In this document: piece by piece, positions 48,614 through 64,000 of the stretch
How the letters are laid out: each line of letters opens with the position of its first letter
Numbering within the stretch: the stretch's first letter is position 1
Origin: Trichoplax sp. H2
Taxonomy: Eukaryota > Placozoa > Uniplacotomia > Trichoplacea
DNA length: 64,000 bases
Assembly: GCA_003344405.1 (NCBI GenBank)
Contig: NOWV01000099.1
Span: 124,001-188,000 of the forward strand
Direction of reading: 5' to 3'
Position numbers and translations under genes: made by a program
The notes under the pieces: model-generated
Database searches by the model: none
What the model was told of the DNA's origin: nothing
What the model saw: only the letters and a program-made list of their open reading frames with translations

Positions 48614-50850
48614 TCTGCTATGGAGGATCGTTTTGGACACTCTTGTCAGTCTATTTTTATACCTTTAAATCTAGTTATTAATTCATTATACCATCTACTA
48701 TGGAGGATCGATATGGATACTCTGTCAGTCTATTTTTATACCTTTAAATCTAGTTATTAATTCATTACACCATCTACTATGGAGGATCGATATGGATACT
48801 CTTGTCAGTCTATTTTTATACCTTTAAATCTAGTTATTAATTCATTACACCATCTACTATGGAGGATCGATATGGATACTCTTGTCAGTCTATTTTTATA
48901 CCTTTAAATCTAGTTATTAATTCATTACACCATCTAGTACAGTACTTTTGTACAGCATACACTACGCGGTAAAAAGTTACTGAACCTCTGACAGGTCTAT
49001 CAAATGGTAATACTATCTGTTAAATGAGCACATTATCGTATACCGTCTGCAAAGCGACGGGAGTTTGCACAAGTTAATTGATGAAAGCATCCACTATCAG
49101 TTTATTTGGATGCAGTCAAATCTAGTTATTCATTCATTAAAGCATCCACTATTTGTCTATTTGGATGCAGTCAAATCTAGTTATTCGTTCATGAAAGCAT
49201 CCACTATCCGTCTATTTGGATACAGTCAAATCTAGTTATTGATTCTTTAAAGCATCCATTATCAGTCTATTTGGATACAGTCAAATCTAGCTATTCATTC
49301 ATTAAAGCATCCAATCTAGATGATCGATATGGACTCGGTCAGTCTATTTTGATACATTCAAATGTAGTTATTAATTCATTAAACTATCTACTATGGATGA
49401 TTGATATGGATACTCTTGTCAGTCTATTTGGATACATTCAAATCTAGTTATTAATTCATTCAAGCATCCACTCAGGATGATTGACATGGACACTCTGTCA
49501 GTCTATTTGGATACAGTCAAATCTAGTTATTAATTCATTCAAGCATCCACTCTGGATGATCGGATATGGACACTGTCAGTACGGTCTATTTTTATACAGT
49601 CAAATCTAGTTATCAATTGATTCATTCAAGCATCCACTGTGGATGATCGATAGGGACCCTACCAGTCTATTTCTATACAATCAAATCTAGTTATTAGTTA
49701 ATTCAAGCATCCACTCTGGATGATCGATATGGACCCCGCCAGTCTATTTCGATATAGTCCAATCTGGTTGTTAGAGCATCCACTATGGATGATCGATTAC
49801 TGTCAGTCTATTTTTATACAGTCCAATGTAGTTGTTTAAAGCATCTACTATGGATAATCAATACTGTCAGAGGATTTTAATCCAGTCCAATTCAACTTGA
49901 TGATTAAGCGAAGCTATACGTACAGTAGAAACCATGGCAAACAGATCTTGATCCTGTCCGTCTGTATGTTATGTTATTTATTAAGTTAATTCATTAAAAG
50001 CATCCACATATGGATGATCGATATCCATTGGACACTGTCAGTCTATTTTTATACAGTTCAATGGAGTTATTGATGAATTTATTCAAGTATCCACTATGGA
50101 TGATCGATATAGACACTATCAATCTATTTTTATACAGTTCAATTGAGTTGTGAATGAATTCATGAAATTATCCACTATGGATGATGGATCTCTACTGTAC
50201 ACTCAATGAGTGTAGAGTAGACAGGGCCAGTCTATTTTCATACAGTCAAATCTAGTTGTTAACGAATTTGTTCAATTATCCAGTATGGATGATCGATATA
50301 GTCAGTCTATATTTATACAGTTCAATCGAGTTATGAATGAATTCATGAAATTATCGACTATGGATGATGGATCTCTACTGTACACTCAGTGAGTGTAGAG
50401 TAGACAGGGCCAGTCTATTTTCATACAGTCAAATCTAGTTGTTAACGAATTCGTTCAATTATCCAGTATGGATGATCGATATAGTCAGTCTATTTTTATA
50501 CAGTTCAATCGAGTTCTTCATGAATTCATGAAACTATCCACAATTCATGATCGATCGATACAGTAGGCAGTGTCTGTCTATTTTCATACAGTCAAATCTA
50601 GTTGTTAACGAATTTGTTCCATTATCCAGTATGGATGATCGATATAGTCAGTCTATTTTTATACAGTTTAATCGAGTTCTTCATGAATTCATGAAACTAT
50701 CCACTATTAATGATCGATCGATACAGTAGACAGTGTCTGTCTATTTTCATACAGTCAAATCTAGTTGTTAACGATTTGGTGAAACTATCCAGTATGGATG
50801 ATCGATATAGACACTGTTAGTCTATTTTTATACAGACAAATCCAGTCTTA
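48614..50850. repeat. ~2.2 kb degenerate minisatellite with several period classes
   Basis: All units share a core CAGTCTATTT, then ATACAGTCAAATCTAGTTAT, then a TATGGATGATCGATAT phrase. Nearly identical ~80-base units start at 48621, 48701, 48780 and 48860. A block of exactly 55-base units has its AGCATCCA phrase at 49086, 49141, 49196, 49251 and 49306. Less regular ~80-90-base units follow to about 49860, and from about 50090 longer units of 183 and 163 bases appear (GTTGTTAACGA at 50255, 50438, 50601, 50764), each made of two core units. This is layered expansion from one ancestral monomer. Confidence 0.93.
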
Positions 50851-51227
50851 TTGACTACGATAGTAAATGATGCCTATTATTGATTTGTTTACTCTTTCCA
50901 AGTACACCACTCGAATTTGACTGGAATCCATTCTCATTGCTTATTCTCATTCCATAACATACACTATAGTAGTCGTGGATTGAGTGGACCTTGTTGACAA
51001 CATTACAGCTGCAATACTCGTATAGTCGGTGAACTCAGTAAGGCTACGTATACCCATGGACGTGCTAGAATTGTCAAGGGGTTAAGGTATTGGATATTGA
51101 TATCCAAGGGTGGGCAGGGACTTTTAAGGAGCAAATTGTTAGGGATTCAAGTAGAATTTCCTCAGACAAGAGAAGAATTTTCCTCAGAAGTCGGCAACCA
51201 TCTTGGCTAGTGGTGCGCGATTTTACA

Positions 51228-51415
51228 GTGTACAGTACCAACCTCGACCGTCCTGTACTGTACAGTGCATCCCGTCCAGTACAGTACTGTACTGTAAACA
51301 TGGACTGGAAAATGCGATACTGTACACTCTTCTACAATCCAAAGCTTACAGTACGCCGCGGTCAACGTGTACTGTAGTACAGTACATACTGTACTGTATA
51401 CTGTACTACAGCCCA
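51228..51415. repeat. TACTGTAC palindrome cluster upstream of PI3-kinase gene
   Basis: The stretch has at least eight overlapping GTACTGTA/TACAGTAC words, for example GTCCAGTACAGTACTGTACT near 51273-51292 and TACATACTGTACTGTATACT near 51382-51401. It lies 370-550 bases upstream of the kinase start codon and mirrors the clusters before VPS13D, CLYBL and the SDR gene. Confidence 0.65.
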
Positions 51416-51781
51416 GCGACGACGACTAGTGGCAACCTCCCCCCTCCGCCTCGCCAGTATTGTACTAATACAGTATGAAAGTAGATCCAAACCAAGTGGA
51501 AGGATAGTCCTCCCCCCCCCCCTTTTGCTTCTACGATTTCTTGCATGGTTGTTATTATTCATTTTAATTATTATTCTGCATCTAATCGTTCCATCGTCGT
51601 CTCGATTTGAAAGAGAGAGATTGGGCAAATCGATCAAGAAAGAGTGGAAAACACTCTGTATCTTGTCATTGAAGGTCTTGGGGGTAGTAATTGATCCACC
51701 GAGTGAGTTGATCGTTGTCCAACGCCAATTTGGTGGGTGTTAGTTGTGCGTTGAGGAAGCAAGTCATCATCGCAAGCAGAC

Positions 51782-61139
<9,358 letters not shown>

Positions 61140-62346
61140 AAGCAACTATCATCAATATGCAATTAATGATATGCACGAAGCTATAAAGAGTCACTTTTGT
61201 TTGCGTACAGTCGCTACTCTAAAAGCAATAATACTGTAAACATAAGCATAGACAGCTAGAAGAAACCTTTTAGTAGTGCATGGCATAAGGTGTATTGGAG
61301 CGAGCTTAAATATATCTGAAATGATTTTTCCTTTGTAAAATATATCAAGTCTCGCGCATCTTCATACTGTATTACTGAATCCTACATATTCAATAATTCA
61401 TTTTATTCTATTCCTTTCAGTGGATTCAAATTTCTACGTCGTAGGTATCCAATTATAATTATGAAACTGTTACGACGCAGAATAGCAAATTTAAATTTTA
61501 TTTAAGTAATTGAAATTATAATTTTTACAGCATGAATTATGGTCGCTTAAAATTTATGATTGCTCTGATTGGAGATCAGATTATACTGTTGAGAGTTTAT
61601 TCTTTCACGTACTATAATACAGCATATTACGAATACTAGAGGGTTTAGGTATGGTCTTTGATTTAACCTACCGAGCAATTTGTAGTATAAAAATAGTAAA
61701 TTGATTTATTGCACTTATTTATGGTAATTAAGTCACTTACAACAATACCGTGTGCTACTTTTATATTTTGAATGCTTGAATACTGTAATTTATACTGTGA
61801 ATAGTAATGCGGAAGACACATACATAAAGACAACTATATTCATACTTCATTTGAAGTAGAAATAAGTATCTAACCGATATTTGTTACTTAAGATTCTACG
61901 TATTTAGGTTTTCTCATGTCCATACTCGCTATATATAATTATTTTCTATTAAAAATTGTAACATGCGCATGTATACGATACACCCCGTGTAATTTTCTTC
62001 GACAAGTCATTATTACTGGTTCTCAAATAAAATTTTCTATTTTAAATTATCATACTAGTATTCGTCGTTGTCTGATTAAACAGTATACGTTTTATTTACG
62101 TTTTTCCTTCTACTGAATTCTAAAAAATTCAGGCATTATAAATAGGTTATAAAAACGGTTTTTCCGCTTTGACTACAATGCAATACAATATTTTGGTTAC
62201 ATACAGATATCATGTATTGTAACAACTGATTTCGACTGCACCGCAACGTATGATAATCTGAACAACACGAAATTGTGTTCGAAAAGTACTCTTATGATGG
62301 TAATTCATTTAATAAAAGAAGTCGTCGTAGTATGTAAAATTATGGA
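61140..62346. other. Convergent spacer between PI3-kinase and SRPRB 3' ends
   Basis: Two 3' UTRs must lie here because both flanking genes end in it. It is AT-rich, and no coding exon, repeat or RNA gene was recognised. The 66-codon open frame at 61916-62116 has no family signature. Confidence 0.55.
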
Positions 62347-63698
62347 TTATAATAATTTTATAATCCATTCTCTAACACCAGTGAGATCTGCATCTGATTC
62401 GTTATCTCCCTTTGCATTGCATTCCGTTGAAGTTACACGTACTGGCATCACATGTGAAAATTCAAAGTCTTTGCCTTTTTTACCAATAAAATCGACAGCC
62501 TCTTCAGAATTATCATTACCATCTTTCAAAGCAGCGGTACGAGTGATGCGTAACTTGTCCCTGCGAGTAGTAACATCCATTATTTATTAGATCATTGAAA
62601 TCTAGAATATATTTTAATTCAGTAGGTAATCTATTTATTTAAGGCCTTATGTTGCATGATACTTACATCTCCTGTTCCAATAACTTGATTACAACCTTCT
62701 GCGATTTAGCGGTCGTGCCGTCTAATTAAATTTATAATGAAAATTCTTACAACGTTCATTATGGCGGTATTGATGTATATGTAGACAAAATTTTTGTATC
62801 ATCCAAATTGACAGTTTTATCATAAAGATAGGATAGCATATTAAATTTACCTTGCTTGTTACAAGCAATTAGCACCGGTACTTTATTCTTAATAACAACT
62901 TTATTAGCCAATATGTCATATAAAAGGCTGGATAATAAGAATACCACAAGTTATTTATACTTTTAAAAACAGCGTAATAATGTACGTGATTAAAATTAAA
63001 TAATTATTTAGATAATTTGTTGCAAGCACGAGAATATCTTTCCTATGTACTACCTTGAGACATCCCGTAGTTCACGTTGAATATTGAGACTATCGACAAC
63101 AAATACGATGCCTTTCAGTGAAGAAACTTGATTGCGAATATAGTTGAAACGTAGTTTGTCATTACCGGGAATGTCAATCAGATGTAAATATCTTGCCTAA
63201 ATACGGTATATGTAATGAAAAAGTTAGCATTCGCAATTATGTAATGCAAATTCCACTGAAAAAGGAGTATACCATTTCAAATGCTTATCAATTGACTTAG
63301 TACAGTATCCATATCTTGACATAAAAGTTATGCAGTTATAAAATCGATCAAGAAACATTCAAATTGAGTCTGCAATTATGCCATACATAATATTGAATTA
63401 GTTGGATGTAGTTTACATACGCCTTCATTTTTGTCTTTAAAAATTCCAGTATTCTCTTTGATTGAAGTATACGTATCTACGTAATCGCTACTGGTGAGCT
63501 AAACGAAATTGCCCAAGAAAGTACAAACAGGGGGTCATTGAATGTACAGTAGCAAAAAGAGAAAATCTTTACATACTATTAAATTACATTATCATAATAT
63601 CCAAGTGCAATACATCATGGTCATGACTTACCCTATGAAATATTAATGTTTTACCGCCATTGCTTAAGCCAATGAACGCAACAACATCTCTTTTTACG
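62347..63698 (-). CDS. SRPRB: Signal recognition particle receptor subunit beta (5' end unresolved)
   Basis: Minus-strand exons: 63698-63632, 63498-63421, 63196-63054, 62927-62851, 62721-62667, 62560-62347, all GT-AG and in phase. SRPRB is the membrane-anchored Arf-like GTPase that holds SRP receptor alpha on the ER for co-translational targeting. GTPase motifs: G1 GLSNGGKT (63.63-63.70 kb), G3 DIPG in LHLIDIPGND, G4 NKQD (split by the intron after 62851) and G5-like ECNAKGDNE. The segment GKKGKDFEFSHV before G5 and the final EWIIKLL are specific to SRPRB. The first listed exon begins in phase 2, so an upstream exon with the start and the usual N-terminal membrane helix is missing. A short candidate exon (63852-63812, beginning ATG, donor GTAAAC) fits the phase but lacks a membrane helix; the real 5' exon may lie beyond the window. 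Confidence 0.92.
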
Positions 63699-64000
63699 CT
63701 AGTAAAATTACAATATAGCCAAATCACTAGATCGAGAACAATCAACAAGTAAGAATTGTATTAGTCAGCAATATCATCAGTAATTTTAATACTACTGCAG
63801 TGATAGTTTACCCAAGGCTAAATTGGTTAAGATCGATCACATAGTTATGCATAAGATGAATTAATAATCATCATCTTAAATTATTGTGGTAGACTCTACA
63901 CAGCGAGTGTAATTGTTGTATTCTGTTGGCATTGCATGATTGGCAGTAAAAGTATAAACTTGCAGGACTCAAGTGATAGCTAGTACTATCCATTTATCAT
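63699..64000. other. Window edge upstream of SRPRB
   Basis: This should be intron or 5' region of SRPRB. A phase-compatible minus-strand mini-exon at 63852-63812 is possible. No hydrophobic segment that could be the SRPRB membrane anchor is seen in any minus-strand frame here. Confidence 0.4.

Larger units (their letters stand above)
48165..51781. promoter_or_regulatory. Divergent intergenic region between VPS13D and PI3-kinase
   Basis: The two genes are transcribed away from each other from this 3.6 kb block, so it must contain both promoters. It holds a TACTGTAC cluster on each side (48352-48442 next to VPS13D and 51228-51415 next to the kinase) and, between them, a degenerate minisatellite of about 2.2 kb. 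A run of eleven C occurs at 51512-51522. No canonical promoter element can be called with confidence. Open frames at 51090-51743 overlap the repeats and look accidental. Confidence 0.5.

Noticed and set aside
48614-50850. CRISPR-like array
   Set aside because: Repeats are contiguous degenerate minisatellite units without unique spacers of constant length, and the genome is eukaryotic.
51090-51743. Overlapping open frames on both strands, one with a hydrophobic stretch
   Set aside because: They read through palindromic repeats and a poly-C tract, have no homology and lie in the probable 5' leader or promoter of the PI3-kinase gene. An upstream ORF role cannot be excluded but is unsupported.
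62273-62590. 105-codon plus-strand open frame
   Set aside because: It lies antisense to the last SRPRB exon, whose minus-strand translation has clear SRPRB motifs.

Overview
This is eukaryotic, almost certainly metazoan, nuclear DNA. Every recognisable gene is split by GT-AG introns, mostly 50-400 bases, and the intergenic DNA is very AT-rich. The gene set (a VPS13D orthologue with UBA and lectin-like segments, a class IA PI3-kinase with an adaptor-binding domain, a CAT-type amino-acid transporter, a divergent class A GPCR) suits an early-branching animal with a compact genome. A placozoan (Trichoplax/Hoilungia type) is my best guess. That assignment is inference from gene content and intron size; no marker in the window proves it.

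Layout, left to right. 1-2.5 kb: no gene seen. 2.5-4.9 kb (+): three-exon rhodopsin-class GPCR. 4.9-9.7 kb: AT-rich spacer with microsatellites, a near-perfect palindrome and a MITE-like element. 9.7-13.7 kb (+): complete seven-exon CLYBL (citramalyl-CoA lyase). 15.9-19.8 kb (+): four-exon cationic amino acid transporter of the SLC7A1-4 group. 19.8-24.2 kb: spacer with a four-copy ~170-base tandem repeat and TACTGTA-type palindrome clusters. 24.2-27.4 kb (+): five-exon SDR16C-family dehydrogenase. 29.5-48.2 kb (-): complete span of a VPS13D orthologue, from chorein N-terminus to C-terminal PH-like domain. 48.2-51.8 kb: divergent intergenic region dominated by a ~2.2 kb degenerate minisatellite. 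51.8-61.1 kb (+): class IA PI3-kinase catalytic subunit of the p110 beta/delta type, with an apparent 1-base frameshift near its 5' end and a 4.1 kb intron. 62.3-63.7 kb (-): SRP receptor beta subunit with its 5' end unresolved near the window edge.

The genes do not form a pathway or operon; they are unrelated housekeeping and signalling genes. VPS13D (lipid transfer between ER and mitochondria/peroxisomes) and the PI3-kinase are head-to-head, and the PI3-kinase and SRPRB are tail-to-tail. The most noteworthy non-genic signals are self-complementary TACTGTAC/ACAGTAC clusters lying roughly 0.2-1 kb upstream of four of the six gene starts that can be located, and the recurrent palindrome TACGCGTA. 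Splice coordinates were derived by hand from reading frame, GT/AG sites and remembered family sequences; no alignment or gene-finder was run.
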